From the NCBI GenBank assembly GCA_003117195.1, contig BDSI01000211.1:59875-123874 (forward strand): 64,000 bases of DNA, written 5' to 3'. The notes beneath the pieces are model-generated. The model made no database searches, was not told the DNA's origin, and was given only the letters and a program-made list of their open reading frames with translations. This stretch comes from Eudorina sp. 2006-703-Eu-15. Lineage: Eukaryota; Chlorophyta; Chlorophyceae; Chlamydomonadales; Volvocaceae. A program made the position numbers and the translations under genes. Positions 10,163-20,430 of this stretch are shown in pieces. Positions within the stretch are counted from its first letter, which is position 1. Each line of letters starts with the position of its first letter.

Positions 10163-11149
10163 TCCCGTCCGCTCGTCCCCTTTGGGTTCGTCCCCCTGTC
10201 TGCTTTTCGCCCCCGTCCCGGGCCCTCTCCTTCTTTCCCTTTCCGGGGGCGCCCCGCCTCCCTGGGGCCGCCCCCCCCCGGGGCCTGCCCTTCCGGTTCT
10301 CCCCGGCCCCCGTTTGTCGTTTCCTCCTGTTCCCCTCTCTTGCCCTCCCCTCCCCCTTCTGCTTTTTTCTCCTCTTGTTGCCCCCCCCTTCCTTGCTTCC
10401 CGCCCCCGGCTCTTCTTCCCCCCTCTTTTTTCCTTCTGGCGTTCCGTCCGCTCCCTTTCTTCTCCCTTGCCCTTTTCCCCGTTGCCTCGGTCCCTTGTCC
10501 CCGTGGGGGGCCGGGTCCCCCGCCGCTCCGCCCCCCCCTCGCGGCGCCCCGCCCTCTTGTTGCGCCTTTGGTTTCCTCCCCCTCCGTTTCGGCCCCTTTT
10601 TTCCTCTTTTTTGTCGCCGTTGGCTTCTGTTCTCCCTCTCCCGTTCCCTCCTTTCTTGTCCTCTCGTTCTTTTCTTCTCCCTTCTCGTTTGCCTCCCCCC
10701 TTTTGCTCCTCTCCCGCCCTTTCCCCTTTTTGTCTCCCCTCTCCCCCCTTCTCTTCTCTCTCTTTTCTCTCCTCCTCCTCTCCCCCCTCGCTCCCCCCCC
10801 TCCTCCCGTTTGCTTTGCTCTTCCCTCTCCTCTCTGCCTTCCTCGTTTCCCCTTGTGTGGGCTTTTCCCCTTTGGGCCCTCTCCGCCCTCCTCGCGCCCG
10901 TCGCCGCCCCTTCGCTTCTCGTTCCTGGCCCCTTCCCGCCGTCTTTCCCTCCTGTTTTCTTTCCGTTCGTCGTCTCCCCCTGTCCTCTCTTTCGGGCCCG
11001 CCGCCGCGGCTCCCCTCCGGTTCTCCCTTTTTCCCTTTCCGGGCCCCTTTCGGCCTGTGTCCCTTCCCGTCCCCCCCCCCCTCTTTCTCGTCTTCCCCGC
11101 TTGGGCCCCCCTTGTCGTCCCCTTTGTTTCTCCCTCCCGGGCGCCGCCC
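10163..11149. other. A-free spacer downstream of psbH
   Basis: C/T-rich with scattered GC repeat fragments (about 10240 to 10300 and 10495 to 10560). No gene recognised. Confidence 0.4.
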
Positions 11150-11620
11150 CGTCGGTGTTCCCCTTCCCCTCCGGTTCGTCTCCCTTGTCCCCTTTGGGGC
11201 CCCGTCGGGGCCCCGGGCGCCCCCCGGGGCCGCCCTTTCCTTCCCTTCCCCTTCCGCCTTGCCTGTGTCCCCTTGCCTGCGGTGTGGTCCTCTTCCGGGG
11301 CCGTCCTGCGGGGCCCGCCTTCCCCTTTTGTCCCCCCCGGTCCCCGGGTCCGCCCCTGCTTTCCCTTCCCCGCCGGGGCCCCGGTCCCCGCCCCGGCGTC
11401 CCCCCCCGTGCTTCCCCGTCGGGGCCGCCCCCGTTCCCCTTCCCCTCCGGGGCCCGGGCCGCCGCCCCGCCGCCCGCTTTCGCTCTGGGGGCCCCGGTTC
11501 CCCTCCTGCTCCCCCCCCGGGGCCCCTTCCCCTTCCTCGGCCCCCCCGGGGCCGGGGGTTCGTCCCTTTCCGGGCCCGCCCCGGCCCCCGCCGCCCCCCC
11601 CCCCGCTCCCCTTTTTCTCT
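11150..11620. repeat. GC-rich dispersed repeat cluster upstream of psaA
   Basis: Contains the full family member TTCCCCTCCGGTTCGTCTCC then GGGGCCCCGTCGGGGCCCCG, plus several degenerate copies. All A-free. Confidence 0.8.
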
Positions 11621-11710
11621 TTTTCCCCCTCTCGCCCTTGCGCCGTGTGCCCTGTCCCTTGCCCGCCCGGCTCTTCCGGGGTCCTTTTTTTCCCCCCGTT
11701 CCTTCCTCCC

Positions 11711-12542
11711 TCTGTCTTTCCCTGGTGCCCGTTTTTCCCCTTCTGCCGCTTGGTTCCGTGCTCCCCCCCCCCTTCCCCCCGTGCTCCCGTTGTTTGGCCT
11801 GTCGTTGGTCCCGCCCTTTTCCCTGGTGCTGTCGGTGGTGGTTTCCCCGGTCTTCCCCTTCCTTCTGGTTTTTTCCCCCTCTGGCGTGCTCGCGGTCTTC
11901 CTCGTGCCTTCCCGCTTTCTCCCCCCGCTCTTGGTGGTTTCGTCCTGGCCGCGGCTCTGTTCTTTGCTGGCTGGTTCCCTTCCCCTCCCGCTGCTCCTCC
12001 CTTCGCCTGGTTCCCCCCGTTGCCTCTCTGTTCCCTCCCCCTTTCGCCGGTCTTCTTGGTTTCGGTCGTTTCGCTTGGGCCGGTCCCCCGCTTCCCGTTT
12101 CTTTCCCCGTCCCTCCCCTCTTCGCTGCTGGTGTCGCCCCGCCCGCCCTCCCGCTTCCTCCTGCTTTCCTTTTCCCTCGTGCCCTTCTGGCTGCCTTCTC
12201 TCCCCGTTTTGCTCCCGGTCTTGCCCCTTTTTTCCCCTTCCCCTGGCGTGCCTCCCGTGCCTTTTTCCCCTTTCCCGGTGGGTTCCCCCTGTCCCCGGTG
12301 GTCTTTGGTTCCGTGCTCCTGCCCCCCCCCCCGTCGCCCTTGCCGTCTTCTTCTTCGTCGCCGGTCCTCTGTCCCGTCCGCCCTGGGGTCTTGGTCCCCG
12401 TCTTCGTGCCCTTTTCGCCGCTCCTCGCGGTCCCTTTCCCGGTGCCGGTCCCGTTGGTTTCTCTGCCCTTCTCCCCCCTTCGTGGCCTGCTCCCTTCGCT
12501 CTTCCCTTCGCTTTCTTTGGTTCCTTCTCCCTTCTTGTGGCT
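11711..12542 (+). CDS. psaA: psaA exon 3, first segment (photosystem I A1)
   Basis: PsaA binds P700 and the electron-transfer cofactors of photosystem I with PsaB. Homology begins abruptly with LSFPGARFSPSAAWFRA (MYFHGARFSNYEAWLSD), about codon 91 of the protein. No WLSG codons precede it. This is close to the exon 2/exon 3 trans-splice junction that I recall from Chlamydomonas, so exons 1 and 2 are probably elsewhere; I did not find them in this window. VVWPVVGPALFPGAVGGGF, SGFFPLWRARG and LAWAG-type images follow. The segment ends after the image of SLSIIVA at 12542 (GTGGCT), where a group I-like intron begins. No A is present. Frame changes come from single-base losses in C runs. Confidence 0.9.
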
Positions 12543-13809
12543 TGTCTCTTCTGGGTCCCCTTCCCTCCCCCTCTTTGCTGGCCCCTTCCGTCTGCTCCGT
12601 TCCCCGCCCCTCCCCCCGTCCTCCCCTCTCTCTTTGTCCCGCTTCCCCCTCTTCTCTCCCTCCCCGCTCTGTTTGGTGCCCCGTCCCTGGTTGCTTTCTT
12701 TTTGCCCCCTCCCCCCTCTCTTTTCTGGGCCCCTCTTTCGGGTCGGCCCCCTCCGCCGGCCCCCCCTCCTGTTCCTTTCTTGGCTCCTCCGCGCCTTTCC
12801 GTGGGCCCTTCTTTTTTCCTTCCCCCCTTCTCCCCCCTTCCCGCCCCTTCTGTTTCCGCTTTTTCTGCTTCTCCCCCGCTTCCCCCCGCGCCTCCCCCCC
12901 CCCCGCTTGCCCCCCGCCGCCCTCCCTTTTTTCGCCTGGTTTCTTGGCTTTCGTGCCGGTGCCGGCTCTTTTTTTCTTCGTGCGCCTCGTTGCCTCTTTG
13001 TGCTTCCTCCCGCCGCTGCTTTCGTTTTCCCTCCCCTCCGCCCCCCCTTGGGTTTTGGTCGCGTCCCCCCTTCTCCCCCCCTCCCCGCCTTTTTGCTCGC
13101 TCTCCCGCCCCCGGTGCCGCCCCTCTTCCCCGCCTCGTTCCTCTTTTTCCTGGGCCTCTCCCTCTTCCCCCGGTTTTTCCCCGGTTTGCCCCCTGGGTTC
13201 CCCCTTCTCCCCCCTCTGCTCCCCCCCTTTCGCCCTCCCCCTCGCCCCCCCGCCCCGCCTCTTCCCTTCCCTCGTGCTTGGCTTGCCGGCTTTTCTGCTG
13301 CTGCCGGTGGTTTTCCTGCTCGTCTTGGTGCCCCCCCCCTCCCCCCGGTCCCCCCCCGCTGCGTTTCCGTTTCCCCGCCTCTGTTGCTCCCCCTCCGCCC
13401 CCGCTGTTCTGGCGCCCCTTCCCCCTTCTTTGCCCTTTCTTCCGTCCCCGTCCGTGCTGCGGCCCCCCCCCTTTCCGCGTCGCCGCCCGTCCTCCCCCCC
13501 TTTCGCCCCTCTTTTCCCTTCTTTTGCCCCTTCCCCCTTGCCCGGTCCCCCCCCCTTTTCTTTGCCCTGTGGCCCCCCTCGCTTTCCGGTTTCTCCCCCT
13601 CCCCTCTCGGTCTTGTTGCCCGCTTTTCTGCCCCCGTTGCCCCCCTTCCCGCCCCCCCCCCCCTTTCCCCTTGCCCCCGCCGCCTTTTGTTTTCTTCCCT
13701 TGCCTGGTGCCCCCCTGTTCTCGCCCCTGTCCTTTTTCTCGCTTGCCTGCCCCCGCTCCCGCTCCCGTCCCCGCTCTCCTGCCTTGCCCCCTTTGTTCTT
13801 CTCGCCTTG
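12543..13809 (+). mobile_element. Group I-like intron in psaA (first)
   Basis: The exon image stops after ...VA (GCT) and resumes 1267 bases later with CCTCCTCTGTCTGCTCTGCC, the image of CAT CAT ATG TAT GCT ATG CC (HHMYAMP). The 5' exon ends in T and the intron ends in G, the group I rule. It encodes two LAGLIDADG-type motifs. Core P, Q, R and S elements cannot be checked because A is lost, so the group I class rests on boundaries and cargo. Confidence 0.8.
12850..13560 (+). CDS. LAGLIDADG homing endonuclease in psaA intron 1
   Basis: Two motif images lie 114 codons apart in one frame. The first is WFLGFRAGAGSF at 12937 (W-L-G-F-x-D-G-D-G-S-F with Asp codons read as Ala). The second is AWLAGFSAAAGGF at 13276 (LAGFSDADGGF). 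The spacing fits a double-motif monomeric LAGLIDADG enzyme, which cuts an intronless allele and drives intron homing. The catalytic Asp residues are not visible as written but are expected from GAT/GAC. Ends are approximate since no start or stop can be read. It sits inside the psaA intron in the same orientation. Confidence 0.72.
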
Positions 13810-14307
13810 CCTCCTCTGTCTGCTCTGCCTCCCTCTCCCTCTCTCGCCCCTGCCTCTGGTCCCCCTTCTCTTTCTTTCCCCCCCCCCTTGGCTTGGTGGT
13901 TTCTGTCTTGTTGGTGCCGGTGCTCCCGCCGCTCTTTTTCTGGTTCGTGCCTCTGCTCCTCCGCCTCCTTCTCCTCCCTTCTTCGCCCGTGTCCTTCGTC
14001 CCCGTGCTGCTCTTCTTTCCCCTTTCCCCTGGGTTTGTCTTTTCTTCGGTTTCCCCCGCTTTGGTTTCTCTCTTCCCCCTGCTCCCCTGCGTGCTTTCGG
14101 TCGTCCTCCCGCTCTGTTCTCCGCTCCTGCCCTTCCGCTTCCCCCTGTTTTTGCTCCGTGGCTTCCCCTCCCCCCTTCTTCGCCCCGCCCTTCCCCGCCC
14201 CTCCTGCCTTCGCTGCTCCCCGTTTCCCTTGGGGTGGTGCTTTCGTCGCTGTTGGTGGTCCCGTCGCTCTGCTGCCCCTCTCTCTCGGTCCTTCTGCTTT
14301 TCTGGTT
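13810..14307 (+). CDS. psaA: psaA exon 3, second segment
   Basis: Continues PsaA at about codon 367. It gives the images of HHMYAMPPYPYLATDYGTQ (13810 onward), WLGGFCLVGAGAPAALFLVR ([21 protein letters not shown]), NWVCIFLGFHSFGL, ALGRPQDMFSDT and [28 protein letters not shown] then stands for TWGGDLVAVGGKVAMMPISL. It ends after SAFLV (SDFLV) with GTT at 14305 to 14307. No A is present. The segment covers several antenna-chlorophyll His positions, all read as Pro. Confidence 0.92.
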
Positions 14308-15709
14308 CGCCTTGTGGTGGGCCCTGTCCCCTTTCGCTCTCTGCTGGCCCGTCTCCCCCCCTGCTGCCGTCCTTTTCTCCCCCGTTTTTCTTTTTCTGTG
14401 TTCGGGCCCCGGGCCCCTCTGTTGTCTCGGCCCCCTCCGCCGGCCCCCTTCCTCTCCTGGGCTCCTCCGCGCCTCTCCGCGGCCCGTCTTTTTTTCCTTT
14501 TTCTGCCTCTTGTTTCCCCTTTCTCTTTGGTTCCTTGTCCTTTCGTTCCTTTCCCGGCCCCGGTCCCGGCCCCCCCCGGGCCCGGCCGCTGGGCCCGTGC
14601 TCCGGCCCTTGCCCCCCGCCCGTCGTTTCTTTCGCTTCCCTTCCCGGGCCCGGGGCCCCCCCTTGTCCCCCGGGGGGCCGTGCCCCGCCTGGGCCCCTGT
14701 TTTCTCGCGGTGGCCCCGCTGCCGCCTCTTTTTTCCCTTGGTTCCTCGGTTTCTTCGCCGGTGCTGGTTCTTTTGGCGCCCGGTCCCCGCCCCCCCCCCC
14801 CCTCCGGCCGGGCCCCCTTCCGCCTCGGGTTCGCTTCTCCCCCGGGGCGTGGTTCTGTCGCCCTTCTCCCCGCTGCTGTCCCCTTCCTTCGTCCCCTCCG
14901 CTCCCCCTTCGGTTTTGGTCTCGTCCCCCCCTCCCCCCCCCGCTCCTGCGTCTTGGCGTTCCTCTCCGTCTCCCCGTGCTTTTGTTTTCCTTTTTGTTCC
15001 CTTCTTCCCCGGTCCTTTCGTCTTCGCCCCCGTCGCCCCCCTTTGCCCCTTGGGTCCCTCCCCTCCCTCCTTCTTGGGGTCCCCCTCTTCCTCTCCCCCT
15101 TGGGCTCCGGCGCCCTCCTTCGCTGCTGCTTGTTGGCCGGCTTTGTCGCCGCCGCCGGTGGGTTTTCTCCTCCTGCTGGCCCTGCTTTTTGTCGTGGTCC
15201 GCTCCCCTCTGGCGCGCCCCGTTCTGGCTTTTTTTTCCCCTGTCTCTTCCCCCCCCCCTGCGCTTCGTGTCCTTCTTGCGCTTCCCCCTTTGTTTGGTGC
15301 TCCCCCTCCCCTCCGTCCCCTTCCCCCTGGTTCTCCGGCTGTCCCTCCCCTCGTTTCGCCCTTGCTGCCGCGGCTTGTCGCCCTCCCCTCCTCGCTTCTT
15401 TTCCCCCTTTCCGTTGCCGGGCCCGCCCCCCTCGCTTCTCTCCGTTGGGTCCGCGTCCCCGGTTCTCCCCCCGTGGTGTCCCTTTGTCCGCGCGTTCTGC
15501 TCCCCCTTCGCGCGGCTCCTTCCTCCTCTTTCTGCCCCTTTGGCCTCGTGTTGTATTTCCCTTCCCCCCTGGGGCCTCCGGGCCCCCCGTCCCTTGTCCC
15601 TTGTCCCTTGTCCCTTGTCCCTTGTCCCCTCCTGGGGCCCCCTCTTTCCGCCTTTCCTTCTCCCCGCCGCGCCGCTCTCGTCCCCTCCTGCCCCCCCCCT
15701 CGGGTCCGG
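14308..15709 (+). mobile_element. Group I-like intron in psaA (second)
   Basis: Homology stops after GTT at 14307 and resumes at 15710 with the image of HHIHAFTIHVTVLILLKG. The preceding exon base is T and the last intron base is G, as for group I introns. Length is 1402 nt. It contains LAGLIDADG motif images and, near its 3' end (15594 to 15630), about five copies of TTGTCCC. Confidence 0.78.
14650..15250 (+). CDS. LAGLIDADG homing endonuclease in psaA intron 2
   Basis: Motif images are WFLGFFAGAGSF at 14739 (WFLGFFDGDGSF) and LLAGFVAAAGGF at 15130 (LLAGFVDADGGF). The two are in different frames in the written sequence, which I attribute to an indel in a C run and not to two proteins, since the spacing (about 130 codons) suits one double-motif enzyme. 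Ends are approximate. It resembles the endonuclease of the first psaA intron at the motifs only. Confidence 0.65.
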
Positions 15710-16356
15710 CCCCCCTCCCCGCTTTCCCCCTTCCCGTCCCTGTGTTAATTCTTCTGAAAGGTGTTTTATTTGCTCGTAGTTCTCGTCTTATTCCAGATAA
15801 AGCTAACTTAGGTTTCCGCTTCCCTTGTGATGGTCCTGGTCGTGGTGGTACTTGTCAAGTATCTGCTTGGGACCACGTATTCCTAGGTCTTTTCTGGATG
15901 TCCCCCCGTTTCTCCCTTGTTCTTTTCCCCTTCCGCTGGCCCTGCCCTCTGCTGTTTGGGGTCCTGTCCCCGCCTCTGGTGTCTCCCCCTTCCTGGTGGT
16001 CCCTTTGCCCCCCGTGCCCCTCCTCTTCCCGGCTGGTTCCGTGCTTTCCTCTGGGCCCCCTCTTCCCCGGTCCTCCCCTCATACGGTTCAGCGTTATCGG
16101 CTTATGGTCTAATTTTCTTAGGTGCGCATTTTGTATGGGCTTTCTCATTAATGTTCCTATTCTCGGGTCGTGGTTACTGGCCCGCCCTCCTCGCCTCTCT
16201 TGTTTGGGCTCCCCCTCCCTTCCCGTCGCCCCTGCCCTTCCCCCCCGTGCTTTCCGCCTTCCGCCCGGCCGTGCAGTAGGTGTTGCTCACTACCTTCTTG
16301 GTGGTATTGCTACAACTTGGTCGTTCTTCTTAGCACGTATTATTTCAGTAGGTTCT
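15710..16356 (+). CDS. psaA: psaA exon 3, last segment (C-terminal part)
   Basis: The segment begins without A (image of HHIHAFTIHV). At 15744 to 15898 it keeps A and reads true Psa[21 protein letters not shown], then [20 protein letters not shown], which holds the Cys loop that ligates the FX iron-sulphur cluster with PsaB. A is lost from 15899 (WKMQSDVWGT image), kept at about 16078 to 16188 ([20 protein letters not shown]...), lost again, and kept at 16270 to 16350 ([26 protein letters not shown]). The stop is probably a shortened TCC image of TAA near 16354. The three psaA segments total 1977 nt against about 1989 expected. Confidence 0.93.
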
Positions 16357-16640
16357 TTTTCTTCCCTCTTCCTTTTTTTCGTCTTTCCCCTTCTGCGCCT
16401 CCCCTGCCTCGGCTTTGCTCTCCCCGCGGGGCCGCCGTTTCTTCGCCTCCTTTTCCCTCCTCCCCCCTTCCTGTTCCTTTCCCGCTCCTCGTCTAGTTGT
16501 TTTTAACTTCTTACTACTGATGCCTGCTGTTCTTCGTCCCCCGCGGGCCCCCGTCCGGGCCGTCCCTCCTTTTCCCTCGCGGGGCCCTTTCTCGTCTCCT
16601 TCCCCCCGGGGCCCTCGCCGCCCTGCTTTGTCCCCTTCCG
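16357..16640. other. Spacer downstream of psaA
   Basis: C/T-rich. A few A lie near 16495 to 16520 (TTTTTAACTTCTTACTACTG). Nothing recognised. Confidence 0.35.
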
Positions 16641-16962
16641 GTCCCCCGGCGTTTTCCCTTGTCCCTTCGCTCTTTCCCCGGCGGGGCCGTCGTCCCCTTT
16701 GTTTCTCCCTTGTCCCCTCCGGTTCCCCCCCGGGGCCCCGGGCGCCGCCCCGGCGGGGCCGGGCCTCTGCGCCGCCCCCCGTGTTCCTCTTTGTCCCCCC
16801 GTCCTTCTCTTCCCGGGCCCCTCCCTTCCCCCCTCCGGTCTTTCCTCCCTTTTCCTTCGCCCTGCCCTGCTCCTCTCGTCCCTTCCGTTCCCCGTTTGTC
16901 TCCTCTCCCCCCCTTCCCGTCTGTTCTTCTCTTTCTCCTCCCTCCCCCTCCCCCTCCCCCCC
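16641..16962. repeat. GC-rich repeat copies
   Basis: Members of the CCCCGGGGCCCCGGGCGCCG family at about 16690 to 16775, A-free, followed by C/T spacer. Confidence 0.6.
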
Positions 16963-17047
16963 GGGGCTCTGGCGGCCTGGTCGCCGCTCCGGCCTTCCCC
17001 TCCGTTCTTGTGCGCCCCCGGTGCGGGTTCCCGTCCCTCTTTCCCCC
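16963..17047 (+). tRNA. trnL-UAA: tRNA-Leu (UAA), A written as C
   Basis: An 85-base class II tRNA. It starts GGGGCTCTGGCGG (GGGGAT.TGGCGGA). The D arm contains CTGGTCGCCGC (TGGTAGACGC). The anticodon arm CCGGCCTTCCCCTCCGT carries loop CTTCCCC, image of CTTAAAA with anticodon TAA. A variable arm follows, then T arm GCGGGTTCCCGTCCCTC (GAGGGTTCAAGTCCCTC) and acceptor TTTCCCC. One acceptor pair stays T-T, so an error there is possible. No intron interrupts the anticodon loop. It lies downstream of psaA. Confidence 0.82.
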
Positions 17048-17690
17048 TCCCTCTTTCTGTCCTTCCTTCTCTTCCCCTCCCCGTTTCTTCCGCTCCCCTT
17101 TCTCGTGTCCCCCCCGCCGCCCGTCCCCTCCTCTTTTTCGTTCTTCTTCTTCCCCCTGCCCCGTGCCCCGCCCGCCGCCGCGTGCTTTCCCCCTTCTCTC
17201 CTCCCCGCCTTGCCCTTTTGGCCTCCGGTTTTCCTTGCCTGTCGTTCTTCCTCCCTGCGTTTTCTCCGCCGTTCCTCGGCCTTTCTTCTCCTCTTTGTTT
17301 TCCTTTCCCCCCCCTTTTCCTCCCCTTCCGCCGTTTTTCTGTCCTCCCCGCCTCCCGCTTGGCTCGTTTCTCGCTTTCTTCGGCCGTTGCTTTTCCCCCC
17401 TCCCCTTCGCCGCCCCTCCCCCCTTCTGCCTTGTTCCCCGGCCCCTCCTCGCTGTTCCGTTGTGTTCCCGTCCGGTCTTCCTTGGTTTTCTCCCCTCCCC
17501 TCCCCTCCTTGCGCGGCTGTCTTTTGTGTGGGGCTTTGGCGGCTTTTCCTTTCTTTCTTGTCCCTTTTCGTTCGTTGTCCCCTCTGGGTTTCCTTCGTTC
17601 CCTCCGGTTCCTCTTCCGCGGTTGTCCGCTGTCCCTGTCCCTGTCCGGCCCTCGTCGTCCCTTTTCGTTCCCTTCCCCTGTTGTTGTCCC
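17048..17690. other. A-free spacer
   Basis: C/T-rich, no A. A somewhat G-richer patch lies at 17510 to 17560. No gene matched. Confidence 0.35.
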
Positions 17691-18290
17691 CTTCCCTTCC
17701 GTCCCTTCGCTGCCGGGCCCCGCCCGGCGTGCCGGGCCCGCGGTCCCCCTCCGGGGCCGCCCCTCCGGTTCCCCTTCCCCTCCGGTTCGTCTCCCTTGTC
17801 CCCTTTGGGGCCCCGTCGGGGCCCCGGGCGCCCCCCGGGGTTCCCCGGCGGGGCCGCCCGGGGTTCCCCGGCGGGGCCGCCGTCCCCTCCGGGGCCCGCG
17901 CGCCGCGCCCCGCCCCCCGTTCTTCCCCTTCCCTCCGGTTCGTCTCCCTTGTCCCCTTTGGGGCCCCGTCGGGGCCCCGGGCGCCCCCCGGGGTTCCCCG
18001 GCGGGGCCGCCCGGGGTTCCCCGGCGGGGCCGCCCTCGCCCGGGCGCCCTCCCGTTCCCCTTCTTCCCCTCCGGTTCGTCTCCCTTGTCCCCTTTGGGGC
18101 CCCGTCGGGGCCCCGGGCGCCCCCCGGGGTTCCCCTCCGGGGCCGCCCGCGCTCCCCCTCCGGGGCCGCCCCTCCGGCGCCCCCGGGCCCCCCTCCTTCC
18201 CCTTTCGGGCCCTTGTCGTTCTCGCTTCCGCCGCCGTTTTCTTTCCCCTCTGGGGCCGCCCCCCGCCTCCGCCCGGGTTTTCTTCTCGGG
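17691..18290. repeat. Three near-identical GC repeat copies in a row
   Basis: Three copies of a roughly 120-base unit at about 17765, 17930 and 18060. Each runs from CCCCTCCGGTTCGTCTCCCT through GGGGCCCCGTCGGGGCCCCG to GGGGTTCCCCGGCGGGGCCG. All A-free and almost identical. Confidence 0.88.
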
Positions 18291-19399
18291 CCCTCCCCTT
18301 CGGGCTTCTGTTTCGTTCTTTTTTGGGGCCCCCCCCCCGCCCCGTTGGGCCTTCCCTTGCCCCTCCTTTTTCCGTTCCGCCCCTGCGTTCTTTTCCGTCT
18401 CTTCTTTCTTCCGCCCCCCCGTTTTTCTCTCCCCCTTGGCCCTTTTGTGCTTCCCCGTCGGCCCCCTTCCCGCGCCCGCCCCTCCCCCCTTCCTCGGGGC
18501 CCTCTTTCCCCTCCGCTCTTGTTTGTGCTCTCCGTCGCCGCCGCGCCTGCCCCTTTTCGTTTTGCTCCCCCTCGCTTGCGTTCCTTTTCTCCCCTTCCCC
18601 TCCGTTCGCCCCGCTCGTTTCCTTTCCTCGTCTCCTTCTTCCGGTTTTCCTCTCCTTCCCCCGTCCTCTCCGGGCGCCGGGGTTCTCCTTTGTTTTCGTC
18701 GCCCGGGCCTGCCCCCGGTTCTCTTTTGGTTTGTCCCCTCCGGTTGTCCGTTTCTCTCCCTCGGGGCCGGGCCCCTCTCCCGGCCTCTCTTGTCTTCCCC
18801 TCTGGGGGCCCCCCTGGTCCTTCCCCCTCGGGTCCCGCTTCTCTCGGCCTTCTTTTTCCTCGTCCTTTCGTCCCCCCGGGGCCGTCCTTTCCTGTTTTTT
18901 GCTTCCCTTCCTTCCCGGCCCTCCCGCTTCCGCGCCTCGTTCCCGTTTGTCGTCTTTTTCCCCTTCCCTCTGCGTCTTCCCTCCCGCCCCGCCCCTGCCC
19001 CTCTTTCCCCTTTGGGGCCCCCTCCTTTCGCGTTCCTTTTTTCTTTCCCTCGCCCCCTCCCCGCGCCCTTCTGTTTTCGTTTTTCCGCCCTTGTCCTCCC
19101 GTCCCCTTTTCCTCTCGTCCCCCTCCCTTCGCTCTTCTTTTCTCCCTCGCCGCGTCTGGTTTTCCTCCCCCCCCCGTGCCCCGTTTTTTCCCCCTTGGGG
19201 CCTTCGTTTTGTGTCGCCTTTCGTTCCCCTCTGTGGCCCCCCCGGGCGCTCTCCTCTCCGTTTCCTTGTCCGTCCGTCCCTTGGCCCCCTTCTCCGTGTC
19301 CGTGCGGTTCCCTTCTTTCCCCCTCCGCCTCTCCGCCGTCCCGTCCTCCTTCCGGCCCCCTCCCCCCTGCCCCTCGTCCCGTGGCTTCCGGCGCCCCGC
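18291..19399. other. A-free spacer upstream of ccsA
   Basis: C/T-rich with scattered repeat scraps (18770 to 18840). No gene image found. Confidence 0.4.
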
Positions 19400-20430
19400 C
19401 CTGGCGTCCCTCCCCCCGTTGCTTCCTCGTTGCTTTTGCCTCCTTTCTTCCCTTTCGCCGCCTTTGCCCCTTTTTTCCGCCCTGGTCCTTTTTTCCCGCT
19501 TTTTTTTCCTCCCCTTTTTTCTTGGCTTTCTCCTGCTTTTTCCCCGCCCCCCCCTTTTCCCCCCCTCCCCTTTTGTCGGCTCCCCTCTTTTCTCTGCCCG
19601 TCGCTGTCTGCTTCTTTCCCCTTTCTTTTTCGTTTTCTTCTTCCTTCTTCGCTGGGCCCTTTCTGGCCCTTTTCCGTTCCGTCCTTTCTCTGCCTCCTTC
19701 CTGTTTTTCGCCTGGTGTTGTCCTTTTTTCTCTTTCCTGTCTTTTCCTCGTTTTCCTCTTTCCGTTGCCCCCTCTTTGGTTCGCTCCTTGCTTCCCGTGC
19801 TTTCTTCCTGCCTGCTTTTGCCCCTTTCCGCTTCCCCCCCGCCCTGCCCCCCTCCGCTCCTTTCGTCCCCGCTTTCCCCTCCCCCTGGTTCCTGCTGCCT
19901 GTCCGTGTCCTGCTTCTCCGTTCTGCCCCTTTCCTTCTCGGTTCTTTCTTCTCTCTTTTCTTTTTCCTTTTCCCTCCGCTTGGTCCTTCGCCCCTCCCTC
20001 TCTTGGCCCCCCCTGCTCGTTTTTCCCGTGCCTCTTCCGTCCCCCCCGTCCCCGTCTCCCTCCCCTCCCCTTTTCCTTCCTGCCCTCTCCGCCCTTTCGT
20101 TGCTTCCCCCCTGCCTGTTTTCCCCTTCCCTTTCGCTTCGTTCCGTTCTCGTCTCCTTGGTTTCGGTTTTCCTTTTTTCCCTCTCGGTCTTTTCTCCGGC
20201 GCGGTTTGGGCCCCCGCCGCCTGGGGGTCTTCCTGGCGTTGGGCTCCCCCGCCCCCTGGGCTTTCTTCCCTTGGCTCGTCTTTGCTCTTTCTCTCCCTCC
20301 TCGTTTCCCCCCCGGCTGGCCCGGTGCGCCCCCCGCTCTTCTTGCCTCCCTCGGCTTTCTGGTTGTCTGGTTTTGTTCTTTGGGTGTCCCTTTCCTTGGC
20401 GCCGGTTTCCCTCGTTCCGGTTTTTTTCCT
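19400..20430 (+). CDS. ccsA: Cytochrome c biogenesis protein CcsA, A written as C
   Basis: CcsA (System II) is a thylakoid multi-span haem handler that, with Ccs1, attaches haem to plastid c-type cytochromes. Diagnostic images: RWALSGPFPFRPFSASFLFF at about 19650 (RWIxSGHFPxSNLYESLLF), AFFLPAFAPFRFP and PFVPAFPSPWFLLPVRVLLL (TPLVPALQSNWLMMHVTVMI). Then come GFGFPFFPLGLFSGAVWAP and AWGSSW, followed by the haem-binding WxWDPKETWA region at about 20230. SALLASLGFLVVWFCSLGV and an ending like LHSYGFF complete it, with a TCC stop image near 20430. The start is not resolved; the size of the family (about 350 residues) places it near 19400. Hydrophobic segments precede the first motif. No A occurs and at least two frame changes are present. 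Confidence 0.88.

Noticed and set aside
15594..15630. TTGTCCC repeats considered as a regulatory array
   Set aside because: They lie inside the second psaA intron and are a fragment of the common TTGTCCC-containing repeat family.
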